Virus record (IMG/VR): IMGVR_UViG_3300020187_000041
Location: 1-56,325 of that record
Strand: one strand, 5' to 3'
Source of the DNA: a virus
Length of the DNA: 56,325 nucleotides
Position numbers and translations under genes: made by a program. Shown here in pieces: positions 49,501 to 56,325 of this stretch (position 1 is the stretch's first letter; the number at the start of each line of letters is the position of its first letter). The notes under the pieces were generated by a model, which saw only the letters and a program-made list of their open reading frames with translations, had not been told where the DNA came from and did no database searches.

Positions 49501-51947
49501 TTAATATCGTCTTCTAATTTAGATATTTTTTGTAATAGTGGTTCACCTGTTTCTAAATTTTTGACAAATTCTGTAATGTTAATGCCGTGTCGATTTGCAG
49601 CAACTTGAATGTCAGCCAGACTCTCTGCCTTGCCCAATTCGTCAAAGAATTTGTCTTTTGATTCTGGATTTGTAGATTGTATATCGCCTTCGTTATCTGG
49701 ATCGTTTAAGTCAGCCATTAATCCAGAAAATTCAGACTTCGCTTGTTCCTGTTTTAATTTTTGTAATTCTTCTTGCTTCTGTTGTTGTGTAGTACTAAGT
49801 TCCGTTTTCTTTTTATTAAAATCATCTAAGGAAGAAACTGTTTTATTAAAGTTTTCTAACTGCTTACTTTCTAATATATTATCTAATTGCATTCCAGCCG
49901 GTAAAAATTTATTCCAAGAAAATTCATTTCCTGGTGGAGAATAACTTTTAGTAAGTTGCTTATCTAGTGATATAGTTAAATCTAATATCTGATCATTTAG
50001 TCCAGTATAATAATAATTATATAATTTTCTACATCTACCTGTCTGAAAAATTTCATCTAGTATTTTATTTGTAGATGATATTTTTGCAGTTTGGTCAGTG
50101 ACATTTTGAACTACTATCTCTTTATGCATGGATATATTATAAACAGTATGATGTGACATTATATTTGTGATTGGATTATGCTTCTTCTGTATTATTTCTG
50201 GAGAAATTCTAACAACCTTAGAAAAACCATCAATTGATGCAGTTAACTCTTGTCTTATCTGTACATTCTGAATCAGAATATCATATATCAGATCAATGAT
50301 ACTTACTCCTATAGGAACTTGTCCTATTTGTTCAGAAACATTAAACTTGGTTTTGCTTTTTTTACTAACATTATTACTCGCCGCACTTTTATTAGCAATA
50401 GGTCCATTCATTGGAGTACTTGAATACTCATCTTTAAAATCAGATTCGAGTTTTATTTCATAAGTATTAACGAAATCTGATTGTTCTGAACTAAAACTAG
50501 TAGCAGCCCGGGCAGATGTATTCAATTCATCGTTAAAATTATTAAGTGTTTCCTGTAATGTATCTCCTATTACAAAATTAAAGTCTATTTTAGTAGTATT
50601 TACTCCATGACTCACAGATGCATAATTCGAAACTGTTCCACTAATAGTGGTTGTAGTACCGGTTTCATCTGTTGTCGTATTCAAATCAATAAATTTATCA
50701 ATTCGAAATGGTATAACTTTAACAGTTGGTAATTTTAGTATATTGGTTGGATTATCATAACTGTATCCATTATATGTAACTTTAATAAAGAAGGTAGCCG
50801 TATTAATATTTACATATTCCATCAAATTTGCAGCAGAATTCAATGTATCATTTAAATCACTATCACCAATTTGTGTTATATCAAATTGTAATCCCTTATC
50901 TATTCCTACCATTTTTGCAGCACTACCATAACCAGTTCCTAAATTTTCGACAACTAAGTTATCAATATTAAATTCTGTTGTTACTGCTGATTGTGCAATT
51001 ATTAATTTAGGAATTGTTTGTTCTGGCCATTCTCCTCTTATAGTCTTTTCAAACTCTATGTCTTTAAACTGTAAGAAATTTTGAGCGTCATCTTTTGGAA
51101 TAATAAAAAATTCTATATTATAAGTATAATTTTCATAGTTGTCTAGTTCATTTTCATAATACATTCCCGCTTGTTCTGTTTGCTGTAGAACTTCTTTCAT
51201 ATTTCCTAAACTCGAACTTGAGAAATTTGAATTACTATTTGAACCGTTAAATGTGACATCTGATACATCATCACCAACTATCGATCCGTCAGTTTCATCA
51301 TTCGCCACTGTGAATGGAGAATTTGCTTTAGCGGCATCAAATCGTTCTTGTGCATCAGCCCTATCTCTAGAAGATGCATTAGGATCTGCATTTGCTTCAT
51401 CTAAATTTTTTCTTGCTCTTTTAAACTCAGTTAATGCTTTTTGTTCTTCAGAGGTTAAAGTTCGTCTTGATTCAGAATCTGCAGCGCCGACATCTTTTGG
51501 AGGAAACGTTGTTTGGCCCTCACCTTTTGCTAGACTAATTCCTTTTTTAAGTGATGGTCTAAAGTGGTCTAGAGATTCATTACCACCTTCATGTTGTATA
51601 ATTGCACCTACTAATTTTTCAGTAATTGCTGGATTTGCTGATAGATCAATATCTTGATCAGGACTAACTCCCAACTTTTTGGCAACTGCATTTACATATG
51701 CAGTTGTATTATTTTCATTAGGGGGCGCCCACTTATTAATAATTTCACGAACTGATCTTCTATTATAACCATTGTCAGATCCCGGTCTATTATATTTGTA
51801 TAGTAATTTTGTCATCGCTCGGACACCCATTTCTGGAGATCCAAAAGTTACAAATGACTGGTCAGTACCCTTAACCGAACCATTCCAGTTAGAGCCTCCA
51901 TGTCTAATATTACCAGGATTATTATTTCTTACATTACGCGGTGCCAT
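46536..51947 (-). CDS. Giant tail protein with N-terminal muralytic domain (1803 residues)
   Basis: Residues about 4-118 match the phage P5-type lytic domain: RNNNPGNIRHGG, then W-G, then FVTFGSPEMGVRAMTKLLYK, then EIINKWAPPNENNTTAYVNA. Such domains belong to the lysozyme-like superfamily and are carried on virions. Residues about 230-620 resemble a beta-rich structural segment (YTYNIEFFIIPKDDAQNFLQ onward). Coiled-coil stretches follow (TTQQQKQEELQKLKQEQAKS, then SKLEDDINNISDELSE). Residues about 1080-1146 hold three INxFGDSxFGSDPLGEFAG repeats. The C-terminal 600 residues are acidic and unassigned. It lies between gp53 and the gp5-like spike and is late transcribed. It probably spans the baseplate hub or the tail tip. 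No frameshift seen over 5.4 kb. Confidence 0.75.
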   Translation of the reverse strand: MAPRNVRNNNPGNIRHGGSNWNGSVKGTDQSFVTFGSPEMGVRAMTKLLYKYNRPGSDNGYNRRSVREIINKWAPPNENNTTAYVNAVAKKLGVSPDQDIDLSANPAITEKLVGAIIQHEGGNESLDHFRPSLKKGISLAKGEGQTTFPPKDVGAADSESRRTLTSEEQKALTEFKRARKNLDEANADPNASSRDRADAQERFDAAKANSPFTVANDETDGSIVGDDVSDVTFNGSNSNSNFSSSSLGNMKEVLQQTEQAGMYYENELDNYENYTYNIEFFIIPKDDAQNFLQFKDIEFEKTIRGEWPEQTIPKLIIAQSAVTTEFNIDNLVVENLGTGYGSAAKMVGIDKGLQFDITQIGDSDLNDTLNSAANLMEYVNINTATFFIKVTYNGYSYDNPTNILKLPTVKVIPFRIDKFIDLNTTTDETGTTTTISGTVSNYASVSHGVNTTKIDFNFVIGDTLQETLNNFNDELNTSARAATSFSSEQSDFVNTYEIKLESDFKDEYSSTPMNGPIANKSAASNNVSKKSKTKFNVSEQIGQVPIGVSIIDLIYDILIQNVQIRQELTASIDGFSKVVRISPEIIQKKHNPITNIMSHHTVYNISMHKEIVVQNVTDQTAKISSTNKILDEIFQTGRCRKLYNYYYTGLNDQILDLTISLDKQLTKSYSPPGNEFSWNKFLPAGMQLDNILESKQLENFNKTVSSLDDFNKKKTELSTTQQQKQEELQKLKQEQAKSEFSGLMADLNDPDNEGDIQSTNPESKDKFFDELGKAESLADIQVAANRHGINITEFVKNLETGEPLLQKISKLEDDINNISDELSETASSISDLTLKIGSDDRTIAEQVGASLAGRFAGFNSNNASTRAKLLGDPTGLVLAEELKEDGDIFKKLTDAEFSDLMDAMQLNSINFMNNIIPMMRGKKSVSTFKSTDLENIELARSKLFESLNGDLSMANLSMTIKGDPFWMEFYITEDVKKQIVGKDNTSDAHKSIVTNVNGTNYLLLVVNKADGVDDFDNIKIDNLDIFLYSVKSVINTFAQGQFTQQLNCVRLPIPDNFKRVETGGGNNVIGGSGNGPGGSNGINPFGDSSFGSDPLGEFAGADGSGINSFGDSLFGSDPLGEFGGSAINAFRNINFGDETLGEFAGVANNLVASIPNEFQDLADVAGIPSDITDALGRDGAIDPRTVAKNSFRHIHGSLAKDAHNFIFSYATPHASDVNRLAALMNEAEMAAAFGSPEAATAVEKIKNDIRNKYGNTEDASDFLQQQVDNGEIVSPELVAFLNTKVYADNTTEVIPPNNISDVDVSNIMTEIQTIEGMNSLSVDELIETPTKTLMTPTVDMSPNADIPSSLRIETSNLMLGGLLPIESTEVYTDPRPPVVDYNIEQLESLDLPDDVVDGYKEVADTRNGIKVRKYLDTLPPDQVKLLNEIDNPYTVSTLPADPPVTAEKIINTPMKTPREAIMQARIQDAQTQMIAEVGGSYNDLSVDEKRHYNNLSDAYDEIDEVAQLDPIRNEAKLLKINNELDKSIRVYNDRLSGGDSEWSWNDTEAQVLVDTRYGAQNDVASLSYSPNEFTAERIRVNPDGSIVVDLDSESMPTSPSAGYVLPINAITDIPVEDFTEEHLAQYESANAVMKNLFTSDGMTITKAVTPNGDSVTVVTGFTNTDLASVYNIPFSPNVLEGDVVDTSSTTILTRQFLESTKQKIADSYPLIGTRTQSATDYETWKEFIITDPTQPLAESPTRVYKDSRFFSMVGNQKIYAGSALEKSLIESDLVTNTASKTMIDYYNKTFGSDWNGFRWIKAE
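46538..46560 (-). terminator. Hairpin at the stop codon of the giant tail gene
   Basis: ATTCCGC and GCGGAAT form a seven-base-pair stem with a nine-base loop that runs into the stop codon. On the minus strand no T-run follows, only AT-rich sequence. A weak or processed transcript end is possible. Confidence 0.3.
48511..48710 (-). repeat. Three tandem Gly/Asp/Phe repeats in the giant tail gene
   Basis: Units of about 65-70 bases encode INPFGDSSFGSDPLGEFAG, INSFGDSLFGSDPLGEFGG and INAFRNINFGDETLGEFAG. The two units at 48577-48641 and 48646-48710 are nearly identical in DNA, which points to a recent duplication. They probably form a flexible spacer. Confidence 0.75.
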
Positions 51948-51949
51948 TT

Positions 51950-52240
51950 TTAGCCCATTCTATCTATATTTTTTTTACTGGGTATTTTAATTTTTGTACC
52001 AGCAGTAAAATCATTAATAGGGTCCTGTATAATATCTGGATTACGTTGTGAAAATATCCACCAATATTTTGCAGTACCATAATTCTCATAACTGACTAGG
52101 TCGGGTCGTAAATTAAATTTTTGTGGTATAATATATTCCATGTCCAACGGATCTTTGTATATAAATCTAGGTTGCTGAATATCTAATATTTTATCAAACA
52201 TCACACGTGTATTTCTCCATGGCGAATTATTACTATACAT
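51950..52240 (-). CDS. gp53: Baseplate wedge protein gp53-like
   Basis: T4 gp53 clamps neighbouring wedges around the hub. The 96-residue product has YIIPQKFNLRPDLVSYENYG, then TAKYWWIFSQRNPDIIQDPI, then NDFTAGTKIKIPS. This is the conserved gp53/LysM-like unit (LRPDL-x-SY-x-(L/N)YG...YWWIF...RN...D-x-DPI-x-DF). T4 gp53 has 196 residues; the short form is usual in marine T4-like phages by recollection. Its start overlaps the end of the gp48-like gene by eight bases. It lies two bases before the giant tail gene. Confidence 0.88.
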   Translation of the reverse strand: MYSNNSPWRNTRVMFDKILDIQQPRFIYKDPLDMEYIIPQKFNLRPDLVSYENYGTAKYWWIFSQRNPDIIQDPINDFTAGTKIKIPSKKNIDRMG

Positions 52241-52835
52241 ATCCTTCTCCTCTTAAACCACCTGATAAGTATTTTTCTAATGTAAAATTATCTCTTACGT
52301 TTTTAGGTGAATATGTAACTAAAAAATCAATCACAAAAGTTCCACTAACTGGCATTTGTATTACAGTTTCAGGATTTTGTTCAGTTCTAGTCTCTATATC
52401 AATATACGAAACATCCGCATCTAAGTTATATACAAAATTATTTACTAACACAGGAATATTTTGAAAAACTCCATGTGCATTAAATCTCAGTACAGGAGGT
52501 GGCAAGCCACGCTGTTCATCATTTTTTCCAAATCTCATTTTCATAGCACCTCTAAAAAAATCTAACGCACTAAGTATAGTTTGTCCTTGTTCAACATTTT
52601 CTATTATTATAGGCGCAGTAACATTAATTGTGGCATTTGATCCACTTTGAAAAAACTGTTGCTGAAAATTAGAATGTGTAGGTGATACTTGTGTGTAATT
52701 TGCATTTGACATATTTGTAATAGTAGGGGTATATGGAAAATTGAAACTACTCATACCATCACCTTCGACACTCAATCTGCCACTAGGATCCGAAATGTTT
52801 ACCGGCTGTGAGGTACTATATGGATTATATGCCAT
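52233..52835 (-). CDS. gp48: Baseplate tail-tube cap protein gp48-like
   Basis: The start at 52835 has AGGAG nine bases upstream. A longer frame to 52910 would cross the late promoter and was rejected. The 200-residue product has an N-terminal polar region, then APIIIENVEQGQTILSALDF, FFRGAMKMRFGKNDEQRGLP, PPPVLRFNAHG and NIPVLVNNFVYNLDADVSYI. The C-terminal strand FVIDFLVTYSPKNVRDNFTL completes the unit. FF...KM-x-FGK...PPPVL...NVPV-x-(L/V)...YNLP-x-DVDYI is the pattern I associate with gp48 of marine T4-like phages. T4 gp48 (364 residues) is longer. It caps the baseplate hub and nucleates the tube. It is the first gene of the leftward hub operon. Confidence 0.75.
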   Translation of the reverse strand: MAYNPYSTSQPVNISDPSGRLSVEGDGMSSFNFPYTPTITNMSNANYTQVSPTHSNFQQQFFQSGSNATINVTAPIIIENVEQGQTILSALDFFRGAMKMRFGKNDEQRGLPPPVLRFNAHGVFQNIPVLVNNFVYNLDADVSYIDIETRTEQNPETVIQMPVSGTFVIDFLVTYSPKNVRDNFTLEKYLSGGLRGEGYV

Positions 52836-52861
52836 GCTATTGATCTCCTGATTATTAACAG

Positions 52862-52869
52862 TATTTATC
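52862..52869 (-). promoter_or_regulatory. T4-type late promoter for the gp48-gp53-spike operon
   Basis: GATAAATA on the minus strand, 26 bases upstream of the gp48-like ATG chosen here. The flanking sequence is shared with the gp25 late promoter region. Confidence 0.7.
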
Positions 52870-52926
52870 ACTGTATTAACTACGAATATTTTAAACTTTA
52901 TACTTGACACGTATTATTTTTTAAGG

Positions 52927-52955
52927 TTGACTTTTATCTTACTTTGTAGTATTAT
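52927..52955 (+). promoter_or_regulatory. Sigma-70 promoter for the gp55-gp47-gp46 operon
   Basis: TTGACT (52927-52932), a 17-base spacer and TATTAT (52950-52955) lie just upstream of gp55. A second TTGACA lies at 52904-52909, without a partner at the usual distance. The gp55 ATG (52984) follows after about 20 transcribed bases. Confidence 0.7.
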
Positions 52956-52962
52956 AATACTA
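52947..52962. promoter_or_regulatory. Operator-like palindrome over the gp55 promoter
   Basis: TAGTATTATAATACTA is perfectly self-complementary over 16 bases and covers the -10 box and start site. Its half-site TAGTATTA resembles the AGTAATA arms at the accessory promoter (26528-26544). A repressor site is inferred; AT-rich -10 regions can form palindromes by chance. Confidence 0.4.
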
Positions 52963-52983
52963 ACATTTTAGGAGATTAAAATT

Positions 52984-53874
52984 ATGGCTAGACGACAAAA
53001 TTATTTAAACAACAGGGATATGCTAAAGCAAATTCATATTTCAAAATCAAACTTTTCATGGTTTGAAGATCGAGAAAGATTCAATCAATTTGATATTATC
53101 ATTGATAATATCGCTGGAGAACTTGATATTAAAAGTGAAATAATATCACGTTTGCCAGAGGCAAGACAATCAAGAGCAGATCGTATACAAAAAAATAGTT
53201 GGACGCTGAATACCGATAAGAAAAAGAAACAAATAGATTTTGTTGTTGATGTTGATAGCTTCAATGAAGAAGAACTTGTATTCCGTGTTATGACATTTGA
53301 ACATATTCCAGATGAACCTGGCAGAAAATTAAATCCTAAAACTGTCGCTGATCATAAGGTAAAATTAAATTTTCCACCATATAAACATTATGTTGTACGA
53401 AATGGCGAAATTGCCGAAGTCGGTATATCACATTATAATAAAGATAAAGAATTTGACTTGACATCTGGAAAGATTACTGCTACATTAGCAAATATGTATA
53501 TTAAACTAGTAGAACGTTACTCACAACGTGGCAACTGGCGTGGATACACATATATTGATGAAATGAGAGGACAAGCCTTATTACAATTAACGCAAATTGG
53601 ACTACAGTTTAATGAAGCAAAATCTGATAATCCGTTTGCTTATTATACTGCAGCAGTTAATAATTCATTTACACGTGTTCTCAATATTGAGAAGAAAAAT
53701 CAAGGCATTCGAGATGATCTATTAGAAAAATCAGGACAAGCACCGAGTTGGACACGTCAACTTGAACATGAAATGAAATCACAAGAACGATGGAAAAAAG
53801 TAATTAAAACTAATATCACAGACGAACAAATTCCAACTGAAACAATTAAAGAGATTTACGCAGATAATGAGTGA
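52984..53874 (+). CDS. gp55: Late-transcription sigma factor gp55-like with N-terminal domain
   Basis: gp55 binds host core RNA polymerase and directs it to NATAAATA late promoters. Residues about 164-245 carry the sigma-like core: LANMYIKLVERYSQRGNWRG, then YIDEMRGQALLQLTQIGLQF, then NPFAYYTAAVNNSFTRVLNI and EKK. This matches the T4 gp55 segment around NPFAYFT. T4 gp55 has 185 residues; here about 160 residues precede the core (NNRDMLKQIHISKSNFSWFE, later LVFRVMTFEHIPDEPGRK). This extra domain is not part of classic gp55, and similar forms in other alphaproteobacterial T4-like phages are a recollection. AGGAG lies nine bases before the ATG. It overlaps gp47 by eight bases. It fits the late boxes found in this window. 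Confidence 0.85.
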   Translation: MARRQNYLNNRDMLKQIHISKSNFSWFEDRERFNQFDIIIDNIAGELDIKSEIISRLPEARQSRADRIQKNSWTLNTDKKKKQIDFVVDVDSFNEEELVFRVMTFEHIPDEPGRKLNPKTVADHKVKLNFPPYKHYVVRNGEIAEVGISHYNKDKEFDLTSGKITATLANMYIKLVERYSQRGNWRGYTYIDEMRGQALLQLTQIGLQFNEAKSDNPFAYYTAAVNNSFTRVLNIEKKNQGIRDDLLEKSGQAPSWTRQLEHEMKSQERWKKVIKTNITDEQIPTETIKEIYADNE

Positions 53875-54880
53875 TAATCTATTCAAAAAATTGGCATTCT
53901 TTACCGATATTCACTTCGGCATGAGAAATAATGCACAACAACATAACAAAGATTGTAGTGACTTTGTTGATTGGTTTATCAAACAAGCACAAGAGAAAGG
54001 ATGTGAAACATGCATCTTTGGTGGTGATTGGCATCATAATCGTGCTAGTTTAAATATATCAACAATGAAGTACTCAATTGAAAGTTTGCGAAAACTAAAT
54101 GACGCATTTGATAATGTATACTTCATAAAAGGTAACCATGATTTGTTTTATCGTGAGAGCCGAGAAGTCAGTAGCGTAGAGTTTGCTAAAGAATTTGAAA
54201 ATATAACAGTTGTAGATGATACCACAGTAATAGGCGATGTTGCTCTTGTAAGTTGGCTAGTGGGTGACGAGTGGAAGAAAGTTCCCAGTATTCGTTCAAA
54301 ATATATGTTTGGTCATTTTGAACTACCTACATTTAAATTAAATGCAATGGTAGAAATGCCAGATCATGGCGGACTAAAACAAGAAATGTTCTCCCATCAA
54401 GATTACGTATTCACTGGTCACTTTCATCAACGACAGGTAAAGAATAATATTATTTACACTGGGAATGCATTTCCACATAACTTTTCTGATGCATGGGATG
54501 ATGAACGAGGATGGATGTTCTTAGAATGGAATAGTGAGCCTGAATTTTTTACATGGCAAGATGCACCAAAGTATAAAACTATTAAACTATCACAGTTACT
54601 AGATGATCCCGTTAAGTATCTATTACCAAAGTCAACAATTAAGATTTCTTTAGATATAGATATTTCATACGAAGAAGCAAACTTTATTAAAGATACATTC
54701 ATTGAAACATACTCATTACGTGATGTAACACTTGTTCCTGTCAAAACAAATGAACACGAAGAAGACATGGGTGCAGAGATACATTTTGAAACTATTGACC
54801 AAATTGTATTATCACAGTTAGCATCACTAGATGGTAGTTTTAATAAGAACGTTTTGATAGAGATTTATAATGACCTCTAA
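53867..54880 (+). CDS. gp47: Recombination endonuclease subunit gp47 (Mre11-like)
   Basis: gp47 is the Mre11-type nuclease that with gp46 (Rad50-like) resects DNA ends in T4-like recombination-dependent replication. The phosphoesterase motifs are all present: FFTDIHFG (Asp14, His16), IFGGDWHHN (Asp54, His56), IKGNHDLFYR (Asn90, His91, Asp92), a later FGHFELP and FTGHFHQRQ. YTGNAFPHNFSDAWDDERGW is the following family motif. The C-terminal third is a small capping domain. The 337 residues equal T4 gp47 (339). The start overlaps gp55 by eight bases, and its end overlaps the dehydrogenase gene by 11. Confidence 0.95.
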   Translation: MSDNLFKKLAFFTDIHFGMRNNAQQHNKDCSDFVDWFIKQAQEKGCETCIFGGDWHHNRASLNISTMKYSIESLRKLNDAFDNVYFIKGNHDLFYRESREVSSVEFAKEFENITVVDDTTVIGDVALVSWLVGDEWKKVPSIRSKYMFGHFELPTFKLNAMVEMPDHGGLKQEMFSHQDYVFTGHFHQRQVKNNIIYTGNAFPHNFSDAWDDERGWMFLEWNSEPEFFTWQDAPKYKTIKLSQLLDDPVKYLLPKSTIKISLDIDISYEEANFIKDTFIETYSLRDVTLVPVKTNEHEEDMGAEIHFETIDQIVLSQLASLDGSFNKNVLIEIYNDL

Positions 54881-55472
54881 AAAAGTATTAATAACAGGTA
54901 ATAAAGATTATGGACTTTGTAAAGAAATATGTCATATTTTTGATAGTGTGGATAATATTGATTATACTACTGCTTCTAGGTCAAATGGCTGGGAATTAAC
55001 AAATCAGTCAAATCAGAATAATCTCGCTGATTTTTTTATTTCAGAAGGTTTTAATGTATTCATAAACAGTTCTGCGATGTGGAAGTTTAATCAGACATTA
55101 TTAGCAGAAACAATGTACAATCGTGTGATTGATTCAAAAGTATCTGCACATTTCATACATATTGGAAGTACAGCCGATACTGGTGTTAAGGGCAGAACAT
55201 GGCGATATCCAACAGAGAAAAAAGCATTACGTAACTATAATAGAGATTTATCTTATATGGCAATAGGAGGTTCAAATGTTAAAACAACTTTGTTATCTCC
55301 TGGCAGTTTAACTACTCCAAATGTGATTAAAAAACATCCGGATAGAAAACTTATTGATACCAGATATATCGCTGAAATTATTTTATGGTTGCTTTCTCAG
55401 CCGGAATATGTTAATATAAATGAGATCAGTCTAGATCCAATTCAAACAGGAACATTTGCAAGAGAGAGGTAG
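54870..55472 (+). CDS. Short-chain dehydrogenase/reductase-like protein between gp47 and gp46
   Basis: The 200-residue protein has the order of an SDR enzyme. The NAD(P) loop is VLITGNKDYGLCKEI, where TGNKDYGLC fits TGxxxGxG with Cys for the last Gly. FNVFINSSAMWK is the NNAG-like strand. FIHIGSTADTG gives catalytic Ser100. YPTEK gives Tyr113 and Lys117. VKTTLLSPGSLTTP is the PG motif. It is shorter than the usual 250 residues, mainly between the cofactor loop and NNAG. It overlaps gp47 by 11 bases and ends eight bases before gp46, inside the DNA-resection operon. No recombination role is known for the family. Its substrate is unknown. Confidence 0.75.
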   Translation: MTSKKVLITGNKDYGLCKEICHIFDSVDNIDYTTASRSNGWELTNQSNQNNLADFFISEGFNVFINSSAMWKFNQTLLAETMYNRVIDSKVSAHFIHIGSTADTGVKGRTWRYPTEKKALRNYNRDLSYMAIGGSNVKTTLLSPGSLTTPNVIKKHPDRKLIDTRYIAEIILWLLSQPEYVNINEISLDPIQTGTFARER

Positions 55473-55479
55473 ATTACTT

Positions 55480-56325
55480 TTGCTGAAAATAAAAAATATT
55501 ACTATTCGTAATTTTATGAGTGTAGGTAATGTAACACAAGCTATTGACTTAGAAAGAGATTCATTATCGCTGGTTTTAGGTAATAACCTAGACTTGGGCG
55601 GAGATGGTTCAAGAAATGGCACTGGCAAGACCACACTGATTAACGCACTATCATATGGACTATATGGTAATGCATTAACTAATATAAAAAAGAACAATCT
55701 TATTAATAAGACAAATAGTAAAGGAATGCTTGTTACTGTTGATTTCGAATTCAATGGTGGTGATTATCGCATTGAGCGTGGTCGCTCACCCAATATATTT
55801 AGATTGAAGCGTGATGGCATTGATCTAAACGAAGTAGAGGATGAAGCACAAGGTGAGATGCGACAAACACAGATAGAAGTAGATTCTATCATTGGTATTT
55901 CACATTCAATGTTCAAACATATTGTTGCATTGAATACATATACAGATCCATTTCTATCAATGAGGGCTGGCGACCAAAGAGAGATAATCGAAGAACTATT
56001 AGGTATCACTGAACTATCACGTAAGGCAGATATTCTTAAAGATAGTATTAAGACAACAAAAGAAAATATAAAAGATGAGGAATATCGTCTTAAATCAATT
56101 GAAGATGCAAATGGCCGCATTTTGAAATCTATCAAAGATATTGAACGTAGACAAAGAGTGTGGACAGAAAAGCATAATAGTGAAATAAATGATCTTGTAA
56201 GTGGATTGGATTCTTTATCTCATATAGATATAGATGAAGAGATTACAAATCATACTCTTATATTAGAGTACCATGAAAAGAAAACTCGTTTAGATGAAGC
56301 AGTACGTTGGATTAATAGTATTGAA
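55480..56325 (+). CDS. gp46: Recombination endonuclease subunit gp46 (Rad50-like ATPase), 5' part
   Basis: The gene runs off the right edge; 282 codons are present. The first codon is TTG at 55480 (GAGAGAGG about ten bases upstream), giving MLKIKNITIRNFMSVGN, which matches the N-terminal strand of SMC/Rad50 ATPases and of gp46. The ATP-binding loop is LGNNLDLGGDGSRNGTGKTT, with Lys50; it has an insertion before GTGKTT that I associate with marine T4-like phages. DFEFNGGDYRIERGR and ALNTYTDPFLSMRAGDQREI, then LLGITELSRKA, are further Rad50-type segments. After about residue 185 a coiled-coil arm begins. gp46 powers gp47 in DNA end resection. Confidence 0.93.
   Translation, partial: MLKIKNITIRNFMSVGNVTQAIDLERDSLSLVLGNNLDLGGDGSRNGTGKTTLINALSYGLYGNALTNIKKNNLINKTNSKGMLVTVDFEFNGGDYRIERGRSPNIFRLKRDGIDLNEVEDEAQGEMRQTQIEVDSIIGISHSMFKHIVALNTYTDPFLSMRAGDQREIIEELLGITELSRKADILKDSIKTTKENIKDEEYRLKSIEDANGRILKSIKDIERRQRVWTEKHNSEINDLVSGLDSLSHIDIDEEITNHTLILEYHEKKTRLDEAVRWINSIE

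Noticed and set aside
52836-52910. Upstream extension of the gp48-like gene
   Set aside because: The extension would contain the late box and the AGGAG of the inner start, so the start at 52835 is better.
1-56325. tRNA genes, CRISPR arrays, insertion sequences and attachment sites
   Set aside because: I looked for cloverleaf-like GC-rich segments, spaced direct repeats, transposase motifs and integrase genes and saw none. A tRNA search program would be decisive.

Overview
The window is part of a T4-like myovirus genome (tailed, contractile). It is AT-rich, almost gap-free and strongly strand-organised. The evidence is a set of baseplate and core genes in recognisable order: a gp48-like tube cap, gp53, a giant tail protein with a muralytic head domain, a gp5-like spike, gp25, gp6, a 3114-residue structural protein and two further virion proteins. 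The replication and transcription genes gp55 (late sigma factor), gp47 and the start of gp46 lie at the right end. The gene set and base composition resemble marine T4-like phages. No photosynthesis genes are visible, and a tripartite tricarboxylate transporter (TTT) pair points to a proteobacterial host. The exact host cannot be read from the sequence; a marine alphaproteobacterium is a guess.

Layout. (1) 1-6023, minus strand: the 5' end of a PP-loop ATP-pyrophosphatase gene, two related methyltransferase-like genes, a glycosyltransferase-like gene with two homologous halves, a carbamoyltransferase, three small genes (one GIY-YIG) and an SGNH hydrolase. They run from a T4-type late promoter at 6057-6064. 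(2) 6077-7312, plus strand: a small operon of three genes behind a textbook sigma-70 promoter. (3) 7307-11477, minus strand: a small membrane protein, a sulfotransferase-like protein, a 2-oxoglutarate oxygenase, TctC and TctA. Two late promoters serve this block, each followed after four bases by an RNA hairpin. (4) 11595-26502, minus strand: a 15 kb operon of 16 overlapping genes with five radical SAM enzymes, two methyltransferases, two degenerate P-loop proteins, three glycosyltransferase-like proteins and several unknowns. It is headed by a sigma-70 promoter with an operator-like inverted repeat. (5) 26596-42526, minus strand: tail and baseplate genes. (6) 42640-43446, plus strand: a coiled-coil peptide and a complete ClpP protease. 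(7) 43443-52835, minus strand: baseplate hub and spike genes. (8) 52984-56325, plus strand: gp55, gp47, a short-chain dehydrogenase and gp46 (cut by the window end).

How it works together. Plus-strand blocks start with host-type sigma-70 promoters, and virion genes with the NATAAATA late motif that gp55-type sigma factors recognise. gp55 therefore links the two programmes. The three divergent intergenic regions (6 kb, 42.5 kb and 52.9 kb) share one design: a late promoter pointing left and a sigma-70 promoter pointing right. The large accessory operon has its own sigma-70 promoter, so it is probably expressed early or in mid-infection. The transporter pair and the carbamoyltransferase/glycosyltransferase block sit behind late promoters. 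The most unusual content is the radical SAM/methyltransferase/glycosyltransferase operon, whose substrate is unknown, and the TctC-TctA pair without TctB.
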